From: Limnomonas spitsbergensis
Lineage: Eukaryota > Chlorophyta > Chlorophyceae > Chlamydomonadales
Direction: 5' to 3'
DNA: 64,000 nt
NCBI GenBank assembly: GCA_037349105.1
Contig: JAYJMM010000029.1
Location: 682,001 to 746,000 of the forward strand
A program made the position numbers and the translations under genes. The notes below the pieces were generated by a model. The model saw only the letters and a program-made list of their open reading frames with translations, was not told where the DNA came from and ran no database searches. Positions 11,701 to 23,700 of the stretch are shown here, in pieces; the stretch's first letter is position 1; each line of letters begins with the position of its first letter.

Positions 11701-14566
11701 ACTGCTTGCTGCGACGAAATGCGTTCCAAAACATGTCCCCATCGCCTGTGCTTGCTATGTCAAGGTCCTGTTTTTGCTCATGGCCTCCTTGCCCTTACTT
11801 TCTACGCCTGAATGTATCTCTTCCATGGACACCATGCGCATGATTGGCTACCCCCAAGCCAGTCCTTAGCAGCGTCTCTGGGTGCAACCTATCCCAGTGT
11901 TGAAAAATCCTTTGCGCCGTCCTATCTCTGGGTAGCCGCCGGGCCGCCACCACTGGGCCAACTGGGACCAAACCTTGACGCCAGCCTTTGGCCAGTGCCC
12001 GAAGCAGCAAGGCACTTGACCGCACCAGGCCCTCCTGACTGAAGGCTGTGATGCAGCTGAACTGTAGCACAAGAAAGAAAATGGGCATTGGTGATGGCAT
12101 CCCTCCCTGACCCCCCGTGTCGCCCCCCCAACCGATACCAGGTACATCATCATGGAGTATGCGCCTCTGGGCTCTCTTTGGCAGGGCCTGCGTCATGGCA
12201 GGTTCCACAGACAGGTACAAGGCTAGCAGTGTGATCTTTCCCGATCTTAACAGAAAGGACCAGGGCTAGTGTCATGGCAGGTTCCACAGACAGGTACGGC
12301 GTGTTGATTCGTTCGTTGTCTTAAGTCCAGCCGTGTGAGCTTTCCCGATCTTAACAGATGGTACCAGGGTTAGTGTCAAGAGTAAACCAGACCACCTTTG
12401 GCAGGCTGCCGGGCCTCTACCATGGATGGGCCAACAAGGACCAAACCTTGGCCGGCCAACAGCTGGCGGCAAAAGCAGCAGCATTGCTGCGCTAGGCCAC
12501 ACCGAACGTGCCACCCAGTTATTACTTAATTGCATACCAGGCCTCACCTACGGTAGTCCAGGCTGATGGGGACCCAACCTGGAACGGCCTTCCGCCAGTG
12601 GTCCAACCAGCAGGCACTCAGCTGCACCTGGCCTATCCGGCCATAGGCGGTGATATAGCTCAAGTGTAGCTGAACCGCCTAAAACAAGCAGCGGTTTGCT
12701 GACTTGCTGTATATGTGTGTTGCAGGTGGCCCCCCACACGCCTATGCTGGGGTGGGACGCTTGGTCAGCTCTAGAGGTGCTCAAGGAAGTGGCCAATGCC
12801 ATGCTGGTGAGCGGAATGTGACGTTTAGGGTGCGAGACAAGAACAAATTATAAACCCAACCCCACACTCCAATGCTGGGGTGGGCAGCCTGGTCGGCACA
12901 AGATGTACTGCCAATGTTATGCTGATGAGTGGGAAGATGTCGTTGATGGGAGGGGTGAGACGGCCAATGCCATGCTGGTATGTGGGAAGGTGTTGTTTTA
13001 TCGGAGGTGTTTGTGTGTGTGTGTGTAAAAGCCACTGCACCTTCAACACGCACTCTGATGCTGGATAGGTCTGCCTGGTCAGCCCTGGCGGTTTGAAGGA
13101 GGTGGCCCACGCTATGCTGATGAGAGGGTTTGTTTGAAGGGGGAAAGGGCGTTTTTTCCCCAACCAGGCTAGCCCTCTGATGATGCCGTGGGACTTTGGG
13201 GAGCAGCAGCATGGCTTGCATCAGGGGCAGGGCCTCATACGCACCTGTGATTGTGTTAGGGCGCCTCAGATATGATTCAGCCAATACATCACGTCCTATG
13301 TTAGATCTGTTTTGCCTTCCCTCGGATATGAATCAATGATGTCCTTAAATGCTGCCCTCTGGGAAAGCTTTGGTTTTTGACTGAAAACTGTCATCAAAGA
13401 TCCATCATTAGTGTTTGTAAGTATCTCTCACCCCCAGCAATGCAAATTATGAGGGGTGACAAAGCATATCTTCAGTGCTGCAAATTCCCGATCGATGCCA
13501 GCTTACAAGCTAAACAGTGCTGTCATCGGGGTACTGGGGTCGTACTGTTCAGTGTCTGACTATTGGTGGGAATACTCGGGAGGCTCAGCTCAAATATCAG
13601 GCCGTAGACCGGGTGGGCCTGGTGCAGCAAGCTCTGATGCTTAGACCACCGGTTGCAGGGCTGAAGGCTGGTCCAGTTTTGGTCCCCATCGGCCCAGTGA
13701 TGGCTGCCTGGCAGCCTGCCAAAAGTGACATCTTGTGCCTGAAACCTTACCTGACTTGTGTACCTGAATTCCTGAAACCTGACATCTGTGTGCCTGAAAC
13801 CTGACCTGCAGTATCTGACGGAGCACAACATCATTCATGGCGATCTCAAGGTGAGCTCTTGTGAATGGGTGGGGTGGGGGTTGAGGTAGGCTGGAGTGAG
13901 CTTGTGTGAATACGTGGGGGGGGCTCGGGGTATAGAATCCTCATGTGACCTGGTGTAAATCAAGGGCGAGGCTTGAGCAAGCCCTCTGAAAGGTTTGTGA
14001 CATCTGATGACATTCACTCCCGTGGTCCTGTCAAGGATATGAACAGGCTGCCAACATCCGAATGTATACCTCTGATGTAGCCACCCTGCACCCTGCACCC
14101 TCATATACCGCGGTGTACCGCTGACGCCTCCCCCCTCCCCTTCCGTCCTGTCCCTGGACAGGCTGCCAACATCCTCTTGCTCAGCAGCCAGCGGGACCGG
14201 CGTGGATACATCAGCAAGATCACAGGTGCGACTGAGCGGGGGGTGCACACCGCAACCAGCTTTGTGTAGAAGTTATAACGTCATAACTTGTAATTGGGAC
14301 CGGTGCGCAGACACCACAACCAGTTCAGGGCTCAGTTAGCAGGGTCCTGAGCAGGACCCTGGGTGGCACCAGCACGGGTGCATCAGCAAGTACACAGGTA
14401 GGGTGGAGCAGGGAGATCGGACTGTGGGGTGTTCCAGGCAATCAGGCCCTGGTGTCGGTGCAACACGGGCGCTCTTAGTCGCACCAGTATTTCTGTATGA
14501 ATGAATGAATGCATGAATGGATGGATGAATGAATGATGAATGGATGGATGGATGGATGGATGAATG

Positions 14567-14625
<59 letters not shown>

Positions 14626-17600
14626 GAATGGTTGGATGGATGGATGGATGGATGGATGAATAAATAAATGGATGAATAGACGGATGAATGGATGGATGGA
14701 TGAATCAATGAATGGATGGATGAATGAATAGATGAATGAATGAATGAATGGATGAATGAATGAATGAATGAATGAATGAATGAATGGATGGATGGATGAA
14801 TGAATGAATGAATGAATGAATGAATGAATGAATGAATGAATGTATGTATGGATGGATGAATGAATGAATGAATGAATGAATGAATGGATGGATGGATGGA
14901 TGTATGGATGGATGGATGAATGAATGGATGGATGGATGGATGAATGGACGAATGAATGAATGAATGAATGAATGAATGGATGGATGAATGAATTGATTGA
15001 TGAATGAATGAATGAATGAATGAATGAATGGATGGATGGATGGATGGATGAATGAATGAATGAATGAATGAATGGATGGATGGATGAATGAATGGATGGA
15101 TGGATGGATGAATGAATGCCAGATGATGACCACGTGAGACGTACCTCCTCGTGTCAAGGTCCTGTGAATGGAACGCTGAAACCCTCAACCTTGAACGGAA
15201 CGCTTGACCCTGAAGCTTGTACGGGATGCTTGAAACCTCAACTCTGCACGCAAGGCTGATACCCTTAGCCCTGTACCGGACACTTGAACCCTGCATACGA
15301 CATCGGTATAACTTAACTACTCGAATGGTGTATCTGCCTCGTGCATTGCCGTGGGCTAATGCACCTGTTCAGCCACCTCATGTCTCCCCCGCCGCCCCCG
15401 TTTGCAGACTTTGGGTTCTCGCGCATCCTGGGCGACACTGAGATCAACACCCGGTCCAAGGGCACCGTCACCCATATGCCCCCGGAGCTGCTCCAGGTAG
15501 GCGCGGGGTAGTAGCTGGATCCACAGGGGCAGGCAAGCTGGCCAGAGGGAGGCTAGCGATTGAGGGAAATATGACTGTGCATGACGGGGCGATCTCAAAA
15601 ACGTATACTGGTACCGTATACCGGTATACCATATATGAAAATGTTTAATTGTCCTATTGGAAACTGTTGGTGTGCTTTATCTACCCTTATTATTAACGTT
15701 GTGGAGGCGTGAGGGATACCTAAAATACTGTTCTTCGATGGTTAGCGCCACTTTTTAGTTGGAGATACATTTCCCCTTCCCCTATTTCTTCACTTGGAAG
15801 CCAGAATTAATCCATGCCGTGGTAAGGCAAGTTCTATCTAAGGTATGCACCTGTCTCCGGTTTATGTAACGATGATCAGGATCCAGGGCTGCAGGCAGAT
15901 TCACTCTCCAAGGCCCGGCTAGTCTGGCTGCTTGAACACCATGGACTGCTCACTCTCGGAAAGGATGACGCGTAGATATTCAAAAGCTGTCTGCGTCTTG
16001 TAGTTCCCTGGGTTTGGAGGTCTAGATAAGAGAGAACACAGAAGTTGTTGTGTGTCATCATAATAGGCTCTCATGCCTGTCTCCGCCTCATTCCCGCTGC
16101 CCTGCAGGATGGGCGCTTGCTCCCGGCATGTGACACCTTCGCTTATGGGATCATGATGTGGGAGCTGCTAACAGCGCAGCATGTGTACCAGGTAAGGGGC
16201 GTGAGACAGATGTGACGGAGTACCAGGTAAGGGGCGTGAGACAGATGTGACGGAGTAACAGGTAAGGGGCGTGAGACAGATGTGACGGAGTACCAGGTAA
16301 GGGGCGTGAGACAGATGTGACGGAGTAACAGGTAAGGGGCGTGAGATAGATGTGACGGAGTAACAGGTAAGGGGTGGGCGACAGATGTGACGGAGTAACA
16401 GGTAAGGGGCGGGAGACAGATGTGACGGAGTAACAGGTAAGGGGCGGGAGACAGATGTGACGGAGTAACAGGTAAGGGGCGGGAGACAGATGTGACGGAG
16501 TAACAGGTAAGGGGCGGGAGACAGATGTGACGGAGTAACAGGTAAGGGGCGGGAGACAGATGTGACGGAGTAACAGGTACATGGGGATGTTACGGTGAAG
16601 GTGCCTGCCTCAATGGTGTGTTTGGAACATTGCCCCTTCGGCACTTACGGCCCGGCCAGTGAAGTGTGTTTGCACACGAGGGTGGGGGAGGCCATTCCTC
16701 TTGGGGGGGGCACCATCCCTCTTTTGGTCCTGCTAACCATCCCTACTTTTGACACCACCCTAACCCTGAACCCTAACTCTATACCCTAAACCCTGGACAT
16801 GCACGCTGCAGGGCATCTCTGACTCTCAAGTGATCTTGCAAGTGGTGGAGACCCGCCTGCGCCCAAGCTTCCCCACGGACACCCCACCCAGGTGAGAGGA
16901 GCAGAGGCATGGGGGGCACCGTGTCCACCGCCCACATCACACACACGGGCCCTCCATGTTGCATGCTCTGGCACTCATGCTCTCACGAGTCGCGATACAT
17001 CTCATTATTTACCCTTCCACCCCTCTCGCATGGGGGCTCATCTTCATTTCGAGCATGGTGGCATGCATGCCGTGTCGGATGTGGTTCTGCGGATTAAGCA
17101 GCTGGCGTAAGAACTAAGGTGGCTCCTTGTTTTCCTGTCTTTCCATCGCGTCCCCAGCTACAAGGAGCTGTCGCTGGCGTGTACCGCGGTGCTGCCCCGT
17201 GACCGCCCCAGCTGGAAACAGATCATGGTGAGAGGCATTACGGCATGAAGAGTTCAGCTGGAAGCAGCGCATGGCAAGAGGCGTCGCGAGGTCTATTTCC
17301 TGGCTGTGAGGCCTCCCCGTGATGACTGTCTCGTTTCTTATGGCTGTGATGACAGCGATGGCAATGATGTTTGTGTAATGATTATGTGATGTTTGCGTGG
17401 CAGAGGAGTGATTTTTATGTGATAACTGTTATGTTTGTTAAGTGGCAGTGATATTACTGTAGTGTTTGTGTGATTGCGGTGTGATATTTGTGGGACGACG
17501 GTGTGAAGACACTCATGACAGTGTAATGTCTGTGTAATGACAGTGATTACTGTGATGTTTGTGTGATGAACTGATGATGGCGTGATGTTTGTGATGTGAC

Positions 17601-18274
17601 TGACTCATTTGTGATGTCTGCCTGGTGACAGTGCGACTGACTCACTTGTGTGATGCAGGCCCGTGTCACCGCCATGTCCACGCTGCTCTGCCCTCAAGGT
17701 CCAGAATCGGGCATGGTGCTCATGCGTCGAGGCGGGAAGGCGCGGAGGTGCGCCTGGTTGATGATCAAGCTGGGCTGGGTTGGGCCTGCCTTAGGCTTTG
17801 CCAGACCGTCGTGTGATCTGCTTGGTCAAGAGGCGTGTGGGTCTGGGACAGCTGTTACATGTGGCACCTGGCGTTTGACCTCTGAACAAGGCCTGCCCCA
17901 TCCTGTGCTTAAAAGGGTCATCCGGTACGATGCTGTTCATGTTAGGGAGCTCCAGCTTTAGTTTAGAGACGTCACGGCGTGTCCCCGCTGTGCCCAACGG
18001 CATGCCAATTGTTTTGGGGGCGCACTAAGCTTGACATCAGTTAACGGACGTCGATTGCGTTGCCTCACGGCCTGACCTGCTCTTCTTGTGCTTGTTGACT
18101 TTGTGCAGGGCCTCACTTCAGACGTACATGCTGGACACGCCGCAGAGCCAAGGGGGGCAGATGCTGCAGCTGATGCATGCGTCTTCGCCACAAGCAGTCA
18201 GTGGGAGGCCTGCAGGCACCTCGCCACATGCACTGAGCGGGAGGCCTGCGGGCACTTCGCCGACCCTCTCGTGA
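8761..18274 (+). CDS. TKL-type protein kinase, acylated N-terminus
   Basis: Fourteen exons, all phase-consistent: 8761-9286, 10477-10632, 10825-10916, 11461-11606, 12142-12214, 12726-12806, 13812-13850, 14162-14225, 15408-15496, 16108-16191, 16812-16891, 17158-17227, 17659-17747, 18109-18274; 584 residues. The start MGACFS fits N-myristoylation plus palmitoylation, so plasma-membrane attachment is inferred. Residues 7-175 are a low-complexity Ser-rich linker. Kinase motifs in order: glycine loop GKGGCGRV (~199-206), AVKV lysine (~K219), HPNIV (259), hinge MEYAP (311), catalytic loop HGDLKAANILL (367), DFGFSR (393), MPPELL in place of APE (~417), DTFAYG (431) and RDRPSW (~492). The HGD loop makes it a non-RD kinase, and an HGDLK loop is seen in algal TKL kinases. 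The C-tail repeats GRPAGTSP. Catalytic residues look intact; substrate unknown. The exon 1-2 join rests on phase and on restoring Gly176. Confidence 0.88.
10240..10475 (+). repeat. Pyrimidine-rich degenerate repeat before kinase exon 2
   Basis: Roughly ten degenerate copies of a CCTCTTGCC...AACCT unit (about 20-28 bp) run up to the acceptor at 10475-10476 in intron 1 of the kinase gene. The sense strand is almost free of long purine runs, so the array forms an extended polypyrimidine tract. Confidence 0.75.
10917..11020 (+). repeat. Donor-proximal GGAGGAGATCT repeat
   Basis: Four degenerate copies of a unit of about 26 bp around GGAGGAGATCTGGTG begin about 10 bases inside the donor of kinase intron 3. 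Confidence 0.65.
14494..15118 (+). repeat. (GATG/AATG)n microsatellite
   Basis: About 620 bp of interspersed GAATGA and GGATGG tetranucleotides inside intron 8 of the kinase gene. It creates long spurious His/Ile/Ser/Phe open frames on the minus strand, which are not genes. Confidence 0.95.
16186..16578 (+). repeat. 35-bp minisatellite made of a splice donor
   Basis: About 11 tandem copies of a 35-bp unit. The first copy begins with the last six coding bases of kinase exon 10 and its donor (TACCAG|GTAAGG). Later copies carry TACCAG or TAACAG before GTAAGG, so each unit presents a near-perfect decoy 5' splice site. Confidence 0.93.
17330..17640 (+). repeat. Degenerate TGTGATG-rich repeat
   Basis: Diffuse repetition of words such as GTGATGTTTGTGTGATG fills most of kinase intron 12. 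No clean period was established. Confidence 0.5.
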
Positions 18275-20751
18275 ACTATACCAGTTAGCGGCGGAAGCTG
18301 TGTGATCGGGCATTAGTGTGCATGCGCTCACGTTGGCTGGCGGGCGGACGGGCGGGCAGACACCGTAGGGCCAAAAGGGACGAGACCTTAAGCGGCCAGC
18401 GGCTGGCAAGCAGCAGGAGGTCTTGCTGCACACGTGGACCATGGAAAGCTAGCCCTGGGCCTCGCTTAGGGCCTGCCAGTTGTGCTAGTGCATTGGTCCT
18501 TAGAAAAGCATGCCCAGCATGGGCATCTTAACAGACCATCTGTTCAAAACCCTTGTAATTTCTGGCAGGCCTTTGGATTATGTACAGCATTTTGTGTCGT
18601 TGGGGAATCGTAGGAAATGGATTTTATTGGGATGCTGGATTTGTGGGCATTCTGCACGAATTCTGCTATCCCTCAGTGGCTGGAGTCGTATATATATATA
18701 TGTATACCTTGGAATTTCATGTTGATAGCGCCAGGGGGATAGCACATTCTCGCTATCATTCCTCAATTAGGTGTTTATGGAGCCCATTATGCCCTTTCTC
18801 CCTTTCACTTGTGTTGCTTTCCTTCTTTCTCCGTGCTTCCTCCATGGATCCGCCTGTGCTCCAATAGTGACCCTCCCTGCATTACTAGTGTTTCATAAGC
18901 CTGCACTGCATAGCGCTGGGTGGGAGTATGATCTTGTGCTCAGCTATTGTGACTGTACAAGATGATCAAAGCCGGTGCTTGCTTTTTCTCTGGTATTATT
19001 GGTTGCGAGCATGGTATTCCATCTAGTTTTAATCCAGGCTGTCAGGGCCTGCCGCCTGGTTACAAATGCAGGAAATTAGGACAATGTTAGGGCTTTTAGT
19101 AGCAAACCTCACAGGTTAGTTCCTTGAGGCCAGAAGCGATAGGCTCCTGGACCGAATGTGGGCACCCTCATGGTATTTACGAGCTTCAGGTTTTTACGAG
19201 ATTCATTTGTTTGAATCCTTTATTAGAATGTGTATGTCATTTCAGATTTGAGATGCCATGGACATGTTTTGGCAAACTCCCAGAACACCGGACCTCCAGG
19301 ATTTTCATCCCCTGGGATGTATGAGGTTTTCTCTTTCAGGGCTGGGGGTCCACCTCCTGGATAGGTAAATCTTGAATCCACAAACAAAATGTCCTCGTAG
19401 CTTGGGCATATGGCCCATTTTTGAAGTCTGTTGCTTCAACTGCATGTTCAAGAATTTTCCACCTTGTAAATATGCGGTACTGACCGAGCTAGGAAGGGCA
19501 GCATGATGTTGCAAGTCGTCGACAGCTCTAAGCCGTTCTCTGTTCAGAACCCATGCATTTTTCATTTCCCTGAACATTGCTCTCCAGCCATTCAGAAGCA
19601 CAGGGCCAGGTCAAAAGGTAACCAAAACAAGGTAGGCCCACGCAGCAAAGACTGCTTAACCGGGCCCCAACTGTCACAGGTCGTCGTGTAGCTGAATTTT
19701 TTAGCAGCCCCAAAACAAACAGTGCACTCTCGCAGCCCTCGCTCGCTCCAGTGAGAACAAGGCATCCTATGGAGACTCGAGATCGTGGAAATGATCTACA
19801 CTGCAGTGCAGCCGCAGCTTGAAGGATTAAGGTAATTCGAGGACCATGCACAGTATCCTGGCAGCATCAGGCAATGCCTGACTGAGCATTGACAAGCTGG
19901 GAGACACCCATGCAGGAGAATTTGAATTTGTGATTTCCGCAACGCCGTTTCTCTAATATATAGTCTCAAGCAAACAGGTCGAGAGGCCGACAGTAAGACA
20001 TATATTGTCTTGATAAGCAGTCAGCTACCGGTAGTCAGCTATGATATTCATAATATACGGGGCACGTCGCTGGGGCCTAGTGTATTATGAACGGGCGGCA
20101 TGAATTCCTTTGAAGCTACGCAATGGTCTCGCATTTTGAATTGCTACATACAATTTTTTAGCAAGAGATCAAGGACACGCTTGCAGACTAGTTTCATCCC
20201 GCTAGACCCTGGCATTACCCTGGCTGAAACCGTGGTGGTGTTTTGCTCATAGCTGCTCAGATCAGGAGGCGACTACGTTATTAAAATTTGGGATGTTTCT
20301 TCCAGCCCATCTTTGACCGGCCTAGACTCGAATGCATTCACAATCACGCCTAGACAACACAATTTACTGATCTTCACTACCCTAACTGCTGTGATTTAAG
20401 AGCTATAGCAACTCCATAGAACTAGCAGGGACGAGGATTCAGCAGAGGAGCAAAGGGGTGAGTGCCTTGAAGATAGAAGTCCACATGAAGCCCTGATCTG
20501 CAAAAGGAGCTCGCTTGTTGTGTCGTGCCACGCACCATGCATGGCTGCATGAGTGGCATCAACAACACGACAAACCCTTCCATGCTGTGACACCATGGGA
20601 AGATTCACCCCCCTGCTGGCTAAACATGCTCCTCATCATTCTCAACAAGTCCGTACGCACACGCGCCAAGCCTTCATTCCTCCACCATCTGCCAAACCGT
20701 CTTACACCCTTGATGTGCCAAGCCTTGTCTCCTCCCCCCATCCAACCTCAG
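18275..20751. other. Intergenic, no gene seen
   Basis: A MITE-like fragment occupies about 18290-18500. An AT-rich run TATATATATATGTATA lies at about 18690-18705. No open frame has convincing exon features. The in-frame open stretch 20515-20751 directly upstream of the glycosyltransferase start may be 5' UTR or extra N-terminal coding sequence. Confidence 0.5.
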
Positions 20752-23700
20752 ATGACCCGGGGGATGGGCGTCAGCCCGCATCACCCCAAGGGCGTCCCTT
20801 ACTGGCGCCCTCAAGTGTCCTTGTTCTGTATCCTCGCGACCGCCCTCCTCTTGGGATCCTCGGCGCTGCTGATGCGCTGGGCCCTGGCCCCACCCGCCTC
20901 CTCGCGGCGCTTTGCAACCCCGCCGCCGAGGGTTGTCCTAGCCATGGGCACGATGGGTGGCCGTGCGAACTATCTACCAGACCATCTCCCTTCCCTGTTC
21001 AACCAGGTAGGAGCCAGCAGCATCACCTGTGCTGAGGTTTATTGGGGTTTGCAATACCACCTGTGACGTCTTGCGCTCGATGCCGCCAGTGGCATTGCGA
21101 AACCCTATAAACCTCAACAACCTGGGCATCTCGAAAGAGGTGCGTGCCAGTGTCTATTTGAGTGTGCACCAAGCCTACTCCCGGAGGCTGCCGGCCAGCC
21201 AGCACTGGAACCATCAGGACTAAACCTTGACCGGCTGGTGGCTGGCGGCCCAAGCAAGAGAGCTTGCTGCACAGAGCCCTGCCCGCCGTAGGCCGGCTTT
21301 TAGCTGATGTGTAGCTCAAACACCGTTAAACAGAATATTGGTGGGATAAGTGATCAAGCCTTGCGCAGAGCTGCCGCTGGTGTCGAACATGCTGTGCAAA
21401 GCAGCAGCTGATGAGCATGCCTCTCACATTAGTGTGAAGGTCCTATGCAGTGCTGATGGCTTATGTACTACTGGATGCGCCCTTGGCATGGCAAACTCAT
21501 GGCCCTGCATGTGCGATGGCGGCGATGCCTGCTACCAGCCTGCTGGGTCGGATGTGCGGCCTCCACGCTAGGCACACACGCGACAAGGGCTGCCTAGCTG
21601 CTGCTTGGCGCAGAAGAGCAGCGCCATCCACTTCAGCTGCACTTCAGCCACATCGCTGCCTGCGGCCGGTTTGGGTGCGGCAAGCCCTGCTGCTCAGACC
21701 CCCGGCCAAGGCTTGGTCCCAATCCGCCCAGCTGTGACCGCCCAGCGGCCTGCCAATGGGGGCCTGGCGTGCACTAAATTACCAATACTGATGAGCAACA
21801 GGTACACGTGCGTTGCTGTGAATCACCAGCGCTGTATGTTTGGTCTTTTTTTGAATTGGATAAGCTGACCCCTACAGACCTGGCCCGTGGACAAGCTCAT
21901 CATCAGCATCAACAAAGGCGACGTCGACACCATGCTCCTGGCCCTGGATGCCTACGGGCCGTTCACGCGTGAGCCGGACACTGAAGGCCGTGTTGTGGTG
22001 ACGGGGAGGAACGGAACGCTGGTGCTGCAGTTCCTGGAAAAGAGCTGGGGGTGAGCGCACCTGTTTGTTTGAAGGTTCTGTAAGCATGATTGAGGGACAC
22101 TTCAACCACATAAATCGTGGGGCCTGGTCCAGCAAGCCCTGCTACTCTGGAGTTTTGGCCCCAATGGGGGTGAGTGCCCCTGTTTGTTTGAAGGTTCTGT
22201 TAGCATTATTGAGGCACACTTCAACCACAAACACTCGTGGGGGCCTGCCCTGGTACAGCAAGCCCTGCTACTCATGAGTTTTGGTCCCAATTGGCCCAGT
22301 GGTTCACCGGCGGCAACCCAGAGGTAGTCTGGCGCACTAAAATGGGCACTGGCGCGTGCACCTCTCTGACTGGACTGCAGGGCTGGCAGCTGGTCGCCGC
22401 GCCTTCCTTCCTCCCGGCCCTGTTGGACGTACAACATCTGTCCTGCTGGCTGAACTTTCAATGCTGACCTTACTTGCCTCATGGGCAGGCCCGGCACCAT
22501 GGGCGTGTGCATGTGTCCTGTTGGTTGAGATGTGGATTATGGCTCCCTTCATCCTCGTGGCTAGACTCGGCATCATGGACGTGAACATCTGAAAAGCTCG
22601 CTGAAGTGTGAATTCCCACCCACTTGCCTGGTGTACCAAGCAGGCTGGGGCATTCCTGTTGCAGGCTAGAGTGAATCAGTAACCCTCTTTTACCTAGTAG
22701 ACAGGCTCAGAACACTGGACGTGTATATCTATACTATTTGCTGAAGTGTGGATTTTGATCCCTGTCATTACCCTCCGGACAGGCCCGGCACCAAGCTGGT
22801 GGGTGCATACCTGTTGGTGGGGTCAGCTCCAGACACAGTCATCATCACGGTGAGGGGGGAGGCTGGCTGGGGAGTCATGATGCTCTCTACCAAGGATGCG
22901 CGACAAAAGACATGTGCGGGTACCAGCAGTCGTTGTCCATCGGGGTTAAGGGTTTAGGGTTTCTTTTTCAAAGTTCAGGGTCTGGGGGGGGGGCAGCATT
23001 CATCTTGTCCTTCTGGGGAATGGGCGCCAGGCACCAAAGATTTGAGAAGGTAAAGAGGATGGGCGATCAAGGCCAAGGCACCTTAACATGCAGCTTGGCT
23101 GATTTTGAAGAAAATAATTTCGCAGCCTGAGAGACAGAAAGGCTATTCACAAGAAATTATGAAAGTGGCTTGATCTCTGTCTGTCTGTCTCTCCACCCCC
23201 CTAACCTGTAACCCTCACAGAAACACAGCTGACACTACAATGCGATAAAACCAAATGACTCCAAAGAATGTCCCCCCGCTATCCTTAATGTGCAGTCCCT
23301 CAAAATCAGTTGCCTGAATCTTACAACTGGCCCCCTCCCTGCATGACCCTCAAGGCAGGTCCCTTTCCTGCAAGCATGTCGCGCAGATTATGTTGAGCAG
23401 GCTGCTCGCTCTCTATCTCATGTTTTGGGCCTGCTCACTGCACCTTCCCAGGTGGATGATGACTGCTGGTACCCCCCCAACCTGGTGGAGAGCATGATGA
23501 ACCACCTGCCAGCCGATCACGGGGCGCTCAGCGGGTACTGCGAGATGCCCCTGTCATGGCTGCCGGGGAAGTGGACGCGCATGGACGCCTTCTACTTCTA
23601 CGGGCAGCGCTACTACCCGGGCCATGTGGTGGAGTGCCAGGGCTGGCTCATGGGCTTTGGCGGCGTTTTGTACTGGGCATCGACGCTGGATGACAGGCTG

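Noticed and set aside
14475..15296. Minus-strand open frame rich in FIHSFIHPSIH
   Set aside because: Translation of the GATG/AATG microsatellite in kinase intron 8; no homology expected and several frames are open.
16151..16644. Minus-strand repetitive open frames (RPLPVTPSHLS)
   Set aside because: Translation of the 35-bp donor array antisense to the kinase gene.
16745..16800. Telomere-like CCCTAAACCCTG tracts here and at 32140-32480
   Set aside because: Degenerate, short and intronic; the second is part of the region leading to the 61-bp acceptor array. Not a chromosome end.
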